Shown piece after piece: positions 43,818-54,353 of a stretch of DNA of 64,000 nt. The DNA is from Coleophoma eucalyptorum (Eukaryota > Ascomycota > Leotiomycetes > Helotiales > Dermateaceae), in contig JALRME010000026.1 in assembly GCA_026120035.1 (NCBI GenBank), positions 496,001-560,000 of the forward strand, in the 5' to 3' direction. The stretch's first letter is position 1, and every line of letters begins with the position of its first letter. Both the position numbers and the translations under genes were made by a program. The notes below the pieces were generated by a model that saw only the letters and a list, made by a program, of their open reading frames with translations, made no database searches and was not told the origin of the DNA.

Positions 43818-44712
43818 ATGGAAGAAGCATGCTGCACATGCGCAACACTGCTATCGAAAGTACCACCATTATATGACGAGAAGACCGAGAAGCGTGTAAC
43901 AAATGATCGACGACTAGATTGCTGTGGCAGAGTAATATGTGGCAGTTGCATATACGTAAGTAAAAGAACTTTTGACTCACCCTGTACCAATAGGACACAT
44001 GTCTTAGGGAAGGAAGTATGCTCATGAATATGTATAGACGAACCAAAGATTCGCAACTTACTGTCCGTTTTGCCAAGTCTCGACGACGCCTTCACCTTTA
44101 CCACAAGGTCTCCGTGATCCCCCATCATATACACCGCCACGACCCTCATCGTCAAGGCCGGCAGCAGCATCGGTATTGCCACCATCCTATACCGATGAAC
44201 TACCTCCATACTCTTCCATAAACAACCCGAAAATCTCTCCACCAGAAAAGTCCAATGGTACTGAGCAACAGCTCGCTGAGGACGTTCTACATTTTTTAGA
44301 TCACGAGAGGGATTCGGTGACTTCGTTGTCCTTGCGATACAACGTACCAATCAGCGCCCTGAGACAAGTAAATGGCATCACCTCAGACCACTTACTTCTG
44401 GCTCGAAGGACGTTACTGATACCCGGAGAGTATTATAAAGGAGGAGTGAGCTTGAGCCCGAGGCCTGTTGAAGGTGAAGAGGAAGAGAGGAGGAAAGCAA
44501 CTGTGCGGAGATGGCAGATCGCTTGTAAAGTCAGCGAGTACGATGTCGCGCTGCTATACCTGCAGCAGAACGATTATGACCTCGAGGCTGCAATAGAAGC
44601 ATTTAAGGATGACGACAGATGGGAGAAGGAACATCCTATGCAGGCGGGTAAAGGGAAAGGCAAGACGCAGCAGAATGTTGGGAAGCGGAGATTTACAGGC
44701 CAAAGGTCATGA
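43818..44712 (+). CDS. RING-like zinc / LysM / UBA-like intracellular protein
   Basis: Predicted exons 43818-43955 and 44038-44712 give 270 residues. Seen: an N-terminal Cys-rich zinc-binding unit (CCTCATLL, RLDCCGRVICGSCI, then TYCPFCQ after the splice), a Pro/Ser-rich linker with two PPSYT motifs, and a LysM motif (DSVTSLSLRYNVPISALRQVNG to LLIPGEYY, about residues 140-190). A C-terminal UBA-like helical unit (VALLYLQQNDYDLEAAIEAF) is followed by a Lys/Gly-rich tail. There is no signal peptide, so the LysM is probably intracellular and not a secreted chitin-binding effector. The PPSYT motifs could be PY-type sites for Nedd4/Rsp5 ligases. The combination suggests a ubiquitin-pathway adaptor; no function is known to me. 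The intron splits the zinc unit in phase 0. Confidence 0.85.
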
Positions 44713-44831
44713 AATAAGTGTAACGGAATTTGAATTATGCTATCAAAGTCCAGGTAGTTTCATGGTCACATAACATCCGTGCAAAGCGCCATGCATATAT
44801 AGTACATCAGTATCCAGCCCATTTGCGCCTA

Positions 44832-47800
44832 TCAATATGCCGAACGTGTTCGTATGTCCTGTCATATGTTAGTCGACTGTGAATGGGAAGTCGGGAGGGA
44901 AATACTTACAGAGATCTTTCTCTCGATCTCTCTGACTGAACGATCCAATTCTCCCGCTATCATTTGCTTCTTGTCCGTAGGCAAGAGGGTATATCTCTCA
45001 CATAAATCTCCATCGATCACTCCCTTAACTGGAACATAGTAGCTTCGGTAGATCAAGTGATCTCGTCCTGCTAAAGGTGCATCTTCAGATCTCAGATGTT
45101 GTTCCAAGGTCTGAAAGAAATCTACGTCTTCCCGGCTGACGAAAGGTATCAGAATGCCCAGAGTTCCCTGAAGACCACCCCAAAGCAAACAGTCTCTACC
45201 TCCAGCAACAAGGTTGGTTTTTTGAATACTCATTGGTATGTCTTGAGCATAATTGTGAGCCATTAATGTCAACCTGTGAGGAGCACCTTGTAGATATTGC
45301 CGCTCATGGAGAAGATGAGCACCCGATCCTTCCTCATCTGCTTCTTCACTGGCCTTGGAAGGACAACGAAGAAGCCAAAGGTTGCCAAATTTGTCTCCAC
45401 CAGCAACAGTCTCGTAGTCAACCATAGTAGTGCATGAAGTCCATCGTGCAACAGTGTCGTCCACGAAAGGAATGAGCTTATTGTCTTGAAACTTGTAGAT
45501 AACCATGACTATGCTTTCCTGGACATCACTGACAACAATTCGACTTCCTTGAGTTTGTAAACCGACGATCAAATTAGGGACTACTTCGGACTGAGCTTTT
45601 CGAAGCAATTGCCTCATGCCCAAATCGTAGATTCGCAAGTTCCTGCCAACTCCTGCCAGAAGTCTTCCTTGGAAACCAAGCAAAGCCATAGGAGGCTCCT
45701 CGACCTTGGTCTTGTGAATGAATTCAATTTCCTTTCCATCTTCATGGAACCGGTAAACGTGAATAAATCCAGCTGTTGACGATCGAGGGCTAACCACCAT
45801 ATCTTTGCCGGTTCCAACTACCAGAAAGACCTCATCTTCTTGGCTTGCAAAGGATACCGTGGCAATACTGATCGCAGCCTCGTTATCATCAAGGTCAATT
45901 TGTTGTAAAACAGCTTTCTCTGTCACTGGATCCACAACATGGATGCAAGAAGCCCAGTGACCTCTCCCTCGAGGATAACCAAAATCTTCGGGGGGTAAAA
46001 TTGTTGCATCGCCATTTACTACGGATGGATCTTCAAGTAGTTTTGTTTTAGTAGCGGGTGAAAGAATATTATTGTCAGACTCGATGGTGTAGAAGTAAGG
46101 GTGTTCAGGGTGCCGCACAAAGCTGCGAGGGGTGTATGCGAGTGGAATTGACTCTTGAAGCAGATTATCGGTGAGTTTTTCGATTGAGAAAATCCTATAA
46201 GTAGTCAATATATCTGACAAGCAAAACTTATGAAAACATTATCTGTGAAAGGATAGATAGCTCAGAAGGAACAATTGGATTTATAATATAAGCTCTTCAT
46301 AGTCACGTTGGACATAAGAAGGTTAACGATAAGAAAATCATCATAGTATCTTGCATGTATAGGAATGGTATATTTTTGCACGTACCTTAGATTCTGTCCT
46401 TGAATGCCGACCATACCTTCAGTGCACTGTTCGCTACTGAAGTTCCAGCCCCATTCAAGGGCAGGATAATTAAGAGGTGTGAGCATGAAGCCCTTAGTGA
46501 CAGGGTCAGAATATCCGAGCCAAGGCCGTGAGCTGAGGGCCAGTACAGCAGACTGCCCCTGAACTGAGACTCGGAAGAGTTTGGCAGGCTTGGGACCCAA
46601 GAAGCGTGTTCTTGTATCGGAGAGCTCTCCAGTAACTTCGTCTAGGACAGTTCTGAGATAAACCCCGGAGAAAAGGCCAATGTGAAGGTAAAGAGTTGAA
46701 CCGCCTGACGATGAATCGGCCATTGCCATGATCGACAAGGCTGACGGTGGAGACGTTAAGGCCTGGACTGACTTGTTTTCTAAAGTGGAGTCTGGGTCGA
46801 GGCTGAGAATGCGAACGGTAGAATCATCGCAACCAACCGCTAGGAACTGGCTACGTCTACGTCCCTCAGGTACCTCTCCAAGACTCAAGCAGGTGACCGT
46901 GCCGCTCATCTCTCTCTTCTCATCATACTCATTGAGCGAGCCGTCAGAGTCAATCTCGAAGTACACGATCTCTCCCGAGCTAAGTGCAATAGCGACTTGC
47001 TGGGAGTTAGTTGTGGCTGCTACGATGGACCTGTGCTGGGGAGCCGCCCACTCATTGACCCGACGATCTGCCATAATATGCCTAATACCCTTGGAATGGA
47101 TTTGGATCAGGGCATCCTCTCCGAGCTGCTGCACGGCAAGAGTTGATGCGGAAGAGAGGAAACCGGTGTCTGTAACTTCCTCAACAGTTTCGCCAATGCT
47201 GAGAACCAGAGTACCATTAGAGAATGAAAGGATGATATATGCGTCATACTCATCTCCTCGAGTGAGTTTGGTTGTCCAGACCGCTGAGGGTACACCAGGG
47301 AGTTCAGATTCAACAATTTCGCTCACTTCCAGACCGTGTTTCAACGTCCTAAAAGTACTACGAGCTCCAGTACCGCAAATAGAGTAGATTTGAGGAGCAT
47401 CATCATCCGTCAGATTGGCTACCTTGCAGTCCATCAAAGGATTCATGGAATCAATACTTTCAACAAGGCTCAGATTTTCTGCGGGTCGGGGGTGAAAGTA
47501 GACTGGAGTATATGTCTCAGTTGCGTCGGTGGGGAAGTTGTCGCTTATGAACTCGATCTCTTCATCATCATCGCCAAGTTTTTCGAACTGGTAGAACTGA
47601 TGATTGCCAAACTCACTGGCTACGAAAAGGAAGCCACTTTTCAAAATGCATAGGCTCGACGCAACAGGTACAGTATCGAAGTACTTTATCTTGAGTCGTT
47701 GTACTTCGCCAGTTGGTTGGCCATTGTCATCCTCGACCATCTCAATCGTGACTTTGAATAAATCTCCATCGTCCGTCTGAAGAAGGAAGAAGAAAGCACC

Positions 47801-48867
47801 AGCAGCGCCTTTCAGTTTGTGCATAACACCAGCCACAATAGTCCTCTTCCTCTGGGGATCTTCTGTAGCACCGCGCCGTCTAGGAATGGCAACACGGAAA
47901 GCCTCCTGGTTCGAATGGCGATATGTGATATTATCTTCCCCACATACCAAAACACCACTTGGACCATCTGTTCCCCCAGGAACTTGGAACAGGATGGTGG
48001 CAGTGCGATCAACAGGATCGGCCCATTTTCGGACGACATGGTTTAGTCCAAGATCAAGCTCGTAGTAGACCAGAGTTTTCTCAATGTCCTCATATGCTTG
48101 ACCCGTAGGATCTTGATCTGATTCTCCGTAGTCAACCTCCAACGCGGCAAATACAGGATTAGCATATCCTACGTCGAGAGCAACCAAGGCAAAGACGAGA
48201 GTCTGGGCCTTGTGTGCTTCTAATGGAGATGATATTGTGAGCTCAGCCTGTGAATTACGGTTGAGAACATAGACTAGCTTGTTCTTCTCAACCGAACTGA
48301 TGAGGCACGCTCTTCCTTTAGGGTCAACAGCCAAGTACTGCCCCGGGATAACGCGTCGAACTCCAGTCTTCCCGAAGGTTTCTAGATGTAACCTATTGAA
48401 CTTGTTTTGCGCCGGTAGGTACTCGACGATGGCGATGCGGCCTGAGTCAGATGTGATGATAATGTAGTCTAAGCACATAGTTTTAGCCCATTTCTTCATA
48501 ACTGTTGCGCGTGCACCCATACACATTGCTGCTAGACACAATCATGGTGGCATCGTTCGTGCTATCATCCATGCTTCAAATCACTAAGTGAAGCTCAATA
48601 TGGATTGGAATAGATAGACGTACCTTTGTTGCTTCCAGCAAGTCTAAAAGCTGCAATTGCTCGGATTATGCCAAAGACATCATGCGAGAGTGTGGTCACT
48701 ATTTTCCCTTGAGAAGGATCGGGTCGATGAAGAGTAAGACGAGAGCCCGATGCGGTCACTATCTGCTGTTCTTTGGTCCCTGCGAATTGCCCGAGAATAG
48801 CTTGTGTGACTGCAGTTGGAGGCTGCAAAGTCAATGAGTACATGAACATGGAAGAGGTGGTCGCCAT
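44832..48867 (-). CDS. rse1: Pre-mRNA splicing factor Rse1 (SF3B3/SAP130)
   Basis: Predicted exons 48867-48624, 48468-46386, 46194-44910 and 44858-44832 give 1212 residues, the usual family length. Rse1 is the triple beta-propeller scaffold of the SF3b complex in U2 snRNP and holds the branch-site machinery. Seen: [15 protein letters not shown] and [20 protein letters not shown] at the N-terminus (MMS1/DDB1-type propeller A), joined to [40 protein letters not shown] joins IFSIEKL, and the CPSF A-like C-terminal region reads [23 protein letters not shown]. The last exon adds only DIRTRSAY plus stop, completing the conserved end REIERKISD. All joins are in phase. The first intron (155 nt) and third (191 nt) are longer than typical here. 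Head-to-head with mss51. Confidence 0.96.
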
Positions 48868-49157
48868 CTTGTCGCAGCAGCAGCGCAGAAAGCCTGCGCA
48901 GCTTCAAGGGACATGAAAAAGCGGTACCGTGCTGGTCCCAAGCTTGTTGATGTTGGTTGGAGGATGATAAGAAGTGAGGTGCTTGAATTTGAGCGAAGAG
49001 CTTCAATTTTCGCGAATTGCGCTAAGTGTTAGAAGACGCTAAGCCATTTCTAGAATAATAATTATCATACCATTTCAAGCTCCTGAGGGCAGCTCCGTCG
49101 TATAATCCCACGAGATCGACCAAGGAAGATCACTCTCCTACGAAAACGTACACCAGA
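48868..49157. promoter_or_regulatory. Bidirectional promoter region rse1 / mss51
   Basis: 290 bp between the start codons of rse1 and mss51 serve both genes. No TATA box was recognised; a TAATAATTAT stretch lies near 49055. Confidence 0.45.
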
Positions 49158-50807
49158 ATGCGTTCTTCAGCTTCAAATACCTGCAACAGGTGTTTGAATG
49201 TCTTGAGGAGCGGATCACGACCTCGGAGCACACAAGTGCTACCTTTGACTGGACGATGCATTTCAAGCAGCAGTGAGCGGTCTTCGAGACTCTCCAGTGA
49301 TTTTCAATCGAAGACACGAAATGCCTCGAAGCCTTTGCAGAGACGGGAGGTGTCTTTCATGGGAACTCAAGGTCAAGCGGTCAAGAATGAATCATCTGAC
49401 TCTCGAATTCCTGGTGGTCTAAAGTCAATGCCAGAGAGCGAAGAGCGGCAGCTGTTGTTGCCGAACAATCTTTTTCACTCTTTTTCGAAGTCACCCTCAC
49501 CTGATATCCGGCGTAGAGCAGCATTCATGAGGCAGCATGCATACTGCCCTCATCCAGACCACCACCAGACCCGACTTCCCGTAAACCCCGATGACCCGGA
49601 GGATGGAAAGATTCAAGGCACACTTCCTCCAGCGCATGTCGACTTTGAATGTCCAGATTGCGGCATACCGGTATCATGTTCAGAGGAGCATTGGGCGGAT
49701 GATTATGAGGCACATTTGGAGATCTGCGACACGTTAAGAGAAATCAATGAAGATGATCACGACTTGCGTTCCGGCAGATTTTTCCCCGAGTTCGAATACC
49801 CTCGAGACCAGGTTGAAGAGGCTATGGTCAATATGACAAACTGGGATACATTTCTATTCTCGAGAGAGTTTAGAGCTATTAATGACGAGAGGAGCTTACG
49901 TCAAGCAACGAGGTTACTGACCTATCCAATTACACTTGGAAGTGTTTTGCACGAACTGAGTCCATACAACATTAAGAAGGGAGGGAGGTTGACGGTGGAA
50001 GGTCTCAAGAGTTTAAGTGGTAAGTCATTGTACATTGATGAGTTGTAAGCGAAATATTAATATAAAATAGCGCTACGATATTCTCTCCACCCTCCTCGCA
50101 GCGGTGCAGGAGATGGCATTAAAGGGCTTAAACCGACGCCGCCACCAGTCAGGATATTCATCCTCGGTGCCCGAGCCGAATCTTCTCTTCCAAGAGAAGT
50201 GTGGGTGCAATTGACTCACCTTTTCCCACGTGTTTCGTTTCACTTGATTTTCATCGGTCCAGAAAGCATGGCAAACAGGGACAGTGAATTTCCACTACCT
50301 CCACGGACACCAGAGAACCCGTATGGGGCAATTGTTGAGGACCGCTTGACCAATTCTCTGAAGATCAGTACCTTTGTCGAGTACTATCACACCATGCACA
50401 AGACTGGCCATTTTGCGCCATATGACCCTTACTTTGATTGTTTCATGCTATTCCATCCTGGCCTTGGGCATCCCGCAAGCTCGCACGAGTGGGAGGAGAC
50501 AATTCCTCAACTACTCGAGACAAAGGTTCCAATTCTGGTCACAGGCTATACACAATATGATATGGAACGTGACATCGACTGGGTGAAGAAGACTGTTGGG
50601 AATGAAGTTGATCTTCTCATGGAACCAGGAGAGAACAGATTTAGAAGTTTGCGATGGGATCTGAACGACCTTGATCCACAAGATATCAGCTGTGGAAACT
50701 GGGGTGTCTGGGGCTTCAGAGGCAAGAGGTACGTCACTATATGCTGTGCTAAGTATTGAGACTAACGACTACCTAGATATGAAACAACACGAAAAGAGTC
50801 AGAGTAA
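49158..50807 (+). CDS. mss51: Mss51-like mitochondrial COX1 translational regulator
   Basis: Predicted exons 49158-50019, 50071-50728 and 50777-50807 give 516 residues. In yeast Mss51 binds the COX1 mRNA 5' UTR and newly made Cox1 and couples synthesis to cytochrome oxidase assembly. Seen: an Arg/Ser-rich presequence with a possible cleavage region (MRSSASNTCNRCLNVLRSG), and the Mss51 zinc-finger block (YCPHPDHHQTRLPV, FECPDCGIPVSCSEEHW, HLEICDTLREINEDDHDLRSG). FFPEFEYPRDQVEEAMVNM and the conserved C-domain (RIFILGARAESSLP, HLIFIGPES, YDPYFDCFMLFHPGLGHP) follow. Introns are 51 and 48 nt and the joins SLS-ALRY and GKR-YETT keep frame. The last exon adds only ten residues. Cysteines of a CPx-type heme motif are not obvious beyond the zinc block. 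Confidence 0.94.
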
Positions 50808-51166
50808 GTCTTCGAAGATGATGTACGTTTTACAGCGGTTGTAGAGATCAAGCGGCATTTACATGTATATTAGAGAGTACCCATCGCCCTATCTACCAAC
50901 CATGTATAATTATGAACGAGTAGAAGTGATTCTTTCCCCTTCAATTCAAAAGAGATCCATTTGTAAAGTGACCAGCCAATGGTTCAGTTCAAACTTTTTA
51001 AAAGCCAAGGACATCTGCGAACCCACGCATACCACGTGATATGCACCCCAGGAGCTAACACTAGTTCCCGCAACCTTAACTTAGGTCGAAAGTGGCTGAG
51101 TGGATAGGTTACCTTTCATCCCAAATCTTCCCCGGGATTTTCTCTTAATCAAGCAGATAAAGCACC
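50808..51166. other. Tandem intergenic region upstream of Tfc7-like gene
   Basis: 359 bp holding the mss51 terminator and next promoter. A CACGTGAT E-box-like site lies near 51034. Nothing else was recognised. Confidence 0.4.
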
Positions 51167-52189
51167 ATGGGTCTCCAAGTAATCTACGTAACCCGACACG
51201 GGGCAAGTAGTAGTGAAAACAACGTAGTATCTTATCAGATTATTGTTAACAGATATACAGTTTCGATCGAACTGGGTCGTTGACCCCGCGACAGGGGAGT
51301 ACAGTACGAGCATAAAATCGCCCACGGGTATACCGAGCGATCCAGCATTGGCAGGCTATGGCGTAACGCAGGCCAAAGAACTCGCAGCGCACCTAGTCAA
51401 TTTGTCACCGGCGGTTGAAAGATTTTATACCTCGCCCTTCTACCGCTGCATTCAAACCATCGATCCAACACTCGAACTGCTCTCCCCAACAAGTGAACAC
51501 AAGATTCGTGGTGAGAATGGCATTGGAGAATGGTATGGCATGGCACGCTTCGACCACCCTTCACCTGCGGAGCCACAATTGCTGAATGAACTGTGGCCGA
51601 GGTATGATTTGGATTACCAGCCAGTGATCAAGCCAAGTGTGAATGGGGAGACAATAGAGGAGCTGCATGACCGCACGGCGTATGCATTGCATAGAATCAT
51701 CGAACAAAGCGACAAGGAGGGCGTAAAGGCCATTGTGCTATGCACACATGCAGCAACGCTTATTGCTATTGGAAGGTGTTTAACAGGACGAATGCCGGAG
51801 GATATTGAGGAAGAAGATTTCCACCCTTTCACATGTGGATTAAGTACATTTATCCGCAGAACTGATGGGGCAAGTGAAAAAGAGGAAGTAGATTCTTGGT
51901 CAGGCCCTGGCGCAGATGTTCCAAAGCTGCACTGGAGAAACGGCACAGGTGTTGGTGGTGGGTGGGATTGTAAAATCAGTGGAGATTGTAGTTTTCTAAG
52001 TGGTGGGCAAGAACGTGGCTGGTATGCATATACTCACGATATCTCAAATGGCACTAATATTATTACAGGCGCTTTTCAGGTGATGAGTCTTTTAGTACAG
52101 CAACCACTCTGGGTCAAGGTGCGGTGCTGGACGCAGGGTCTGGGCTTGGTGTCGTCATAGATGGGAAGAAGGGAAGCCCAAGGCTTTGA
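51167..52189 (+). CDS. Tfc7/YNL108C-like histidine phosphatase family protein
   Basis: Predicted exons 51167-51202, 51261-52021 and 52069-52189 give 305 residues. It belongs to the histidine phosphatase (phosphoglycerate-mutase-like) fold; the fungal relatives include the tau55 subunit Tfc7 of TFIIIC. Seen: the catalytic IYVTRHG, FRSNWVVDP, PALAGYGVTQAKELAAHL, FYTSPFYRCIQT, GEWYG and the second catalytic His in VLCTHAATLIAIGR. The first intron appears to be GC-AG (GCAAGT at 51203), giving RHG-FRSNW; a GT-AG option (51207 to 51252) would insert two or three residues. Removing the 47-nt intron 52022-52068 changes frame and yields GWRFSGDESFSTATTLGQGAVLD, which fits the family. Without it the frame runs into an unrelated tail. 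Whether this is the TFIIIC subunit or a free phosphatase is open. Confidence 0.88.
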
Positions 52190-52236
52190 ATAGAATTTAG
52201 AAGGAATGATTGATAGGAGCGATTGCTTATATTTTT

Positions 52237-52256
52237 CACTTGTATATATATATATT
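52237..52256. repeat. (TA)n microsatellite in 3' region
   Basis: A short run of TA dinucleotides lies past the stop codon of the Tfc7-like gene, in its likely 3' UTR. Confidence 0.8.
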
Positions 52257-52358
52257 TATGTATCTATGTCAAGATTACGAAACCAATATTTAGGGCACCC
52301 AATGCTCAACCTTGAACACCGTGCTGAAATATTAAAACTTGCCTTCTCAATTTGAAGT

Positions 52359-54067
52359 CTAGTATCCTGCTGGTTCTACAGCTACGGGCATGGCAGATGC
52401 TTCTAAGTTGCTGACACATCCCTGTTTCCAATGGGATGGCGTGTATTTGTCTACGATGGTCTTGAATGCCTCCTATTTAGTGTTAGCATAATTTACGATT
52501 GAGTTTGAAAAGTCCTCATACTAGGGTACAAAACGATTCATCTCCTTCAAGATGCTTTCCGGGTAACTTGCAACCTGGAACTGTCATGACTTTGTCGTTA
52601 TAGCGAATTCGGACGTAGTAATCATCTAGCTTGGACTTGTCGGAGTCCTTGAGTTCTGTGAAATTCTGCCGAGCTATTCCTAGTGGCGTGTTCTTATCTC
52701 CCCGAATGTTAGTGATGCTACTATCACCAAAAATCCTCCCAAACCATCCCTTACGAACTCCAGCATCTCCCGATGCAGCAATTGGGGTAGTGTCTATAAT
52801 CTTCTTCTCTGTTGGAACACTGCCCAAGTTTGCTTTTGGCTTCTTGAACATCTCCAACGCAATATGACTGGTATATGGCGGCCACTTCTCGCCTTCGAAA
52901 GCGCCTAAACTTGCAAGCACTGCGGCCAGTGTCGTATCGTGACAACCGCAAAGTGCCATCTTGATGGCCTGCTCTCCACCACGACCACGTCCCAATGATC
53001 CATCTTTACCACCAACTTCCAAAAGTCCATCATTCGCATTGCGCTCTGCACTTCCTACCATTCGTGACACAACATCTCCCATGAGGGATCCAATACCAAG
53101 AGCTCGATATTCTCTCGACTCTTGGTAACCACTGAACCATTCCTCCACACCAATTTTCTCAATAATCTCACGACCTTTGTCGTCATAGAACTCCTTGGGA
53201 AGCCGTGTCTCGGGCCCATGCGCCAATGTAGAATTAATAGTATCCATTATTCCTGACAGGCGAGGGTGTGAATCAACAGCCACTTTCTTGCTCTGCTCGG
53301 GCATCCACTTGCCGATCAGCTTGTTCAAGTACCTCATGTCATCTGTATCATTCCATCTATCTGCAGTTCGCTGAGCAAACGCTCGGGACAACTGGGCGAA
53401 TCGTCGGCAGCCTCCATCATTTGGATACAAGGTCTCATCTGCAGGAGCTCGAGTTATGATTGTGAGGGGGGGGAAAGCGGCGGATCGCGACTTTGCTGGA
53501 TACATTCCCCAAAAAGTCTGTTGCAATGATTCTAGAGCTCTGGGTATTGGGGTCGCTCGGAGATACATCATATCTGCATCATTAATTGTTTCCGGCATGT
53601 AATGTAATTGATCCACATAAAGGTGTCTGAGACGTTTCCCCAAGTTCCACGTCGTCTCTCTACCCTTGTCTGTCAGTTCCCCTAGGTTGCATACATCATC
53701 AACCTCGCCTTTTGGTCCACTGGCAATGACCGGGCCATCATCATATCCAAAAGTCTCTAACCGGCGACGCCATTGCAACGATGACCATTTTCCTTCAGAT
53801 GCATCATGAGTAGCACTCACCATCTGCCTCGCAACGGCACAGTAGGGCCAAAAAGCTCCAAGTCCAGCATTCTGGAACCTGGCGGAGACCTAAAAATATC
53901 GCAGTTCTCTTAGCTAAAGCCTATTAATTGTAAACAACGATCCTCCTTACCGGACTTCTCTCGCCGTGCCGGAGTAGTACTTGGACGAGTTGCAATTGAA
54001 GGTCTTCGGGGTAGAGCTTTCGAAGTTCATCTTCCGAATATGGTCCTCGAGGAACCAAGGTGGTCAT
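52359..54067 (-). CDS. Histidine acid phosphatase family protein
   Basis: Predicted exons 54067-53951, 53889-52522 and 52472-52359 give 532 residues. A branch-2 histidine phosphatase of the acid phosphatase type. Seen: the catalytic motif LLRHGERSP close to the N-terminus, split from VSARFQNAG by the first intron in phase 0. Substrate-region YLRATPIPRALESLQQTFWG follows, and the second catalytic motif GCHDTTLAAVL is present. No signal peptide is seen, so the protein looks intracellular or mitochondrial, unlike secreted phytases (human ACP6 is a comparable mitochondrial enzyme). I start at Met 54067 (MTTLVPRGP); an upstream in-frame Met at 54205 would add a 46-residue extension. The last exon adds 37 residues (EAFKTIVDKYTPSHWKQG). 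It is head-to-head with the PPR gene. Confidence 0.9.
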
Positions 54068-54353
54068 TGTGGAAATTTTCAAGGCCTTGTGGTTCCGAAT
54101 GGCGTGCAGGATATTTATGGTGTCGACGTATGGTGTCGACTTATGGTGTCGACTTATGATGTCGGACAAGGCTGGGAAGCTTAGGTGGGGCCTCGTGGAG
54201 TCCAAGGATAAATGATACTCCGTAGCGAAGGTCGTCAGCTTTCGCGTACTGAAATATATTTGACCACTGTTGGTTGATTGATTGAGTAGTCGTCCTTGTT
54301 CATTCTCCTATCCTTTCTCCTATCTATGCCTTATACTTGTTCTGTGAAGGGTG
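54068..54353. promoter_or_regulatory. Bidirectional promoter region acid phosphatase / PPR gene
   Basis: 286 bp between start codons. It contains four tandem copies of a 13-nt unit just upstream of the phosphatase gene (54116-54165). No TATA box was recognised. Confidence 0.5.
54116..54165. repeat. 13-nt tandem repeat in a divergent promoter
   Basis: The unit TATGGTGTCGACT occurs three times almost perfectly, with a fourth partial copy (TATGATGTCGG). It lies in the spacer between two divergent genes (or inside the extended N-terminus if phosphatase translation starts at 54205). It could be a factor-binding array or a chance minisatellite. Confidence 0.9.

Noticed and set aside
46728..47387. 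219-codon plus-strand frame
   Set aside because: Antisense to the well-supported rse1 exon.
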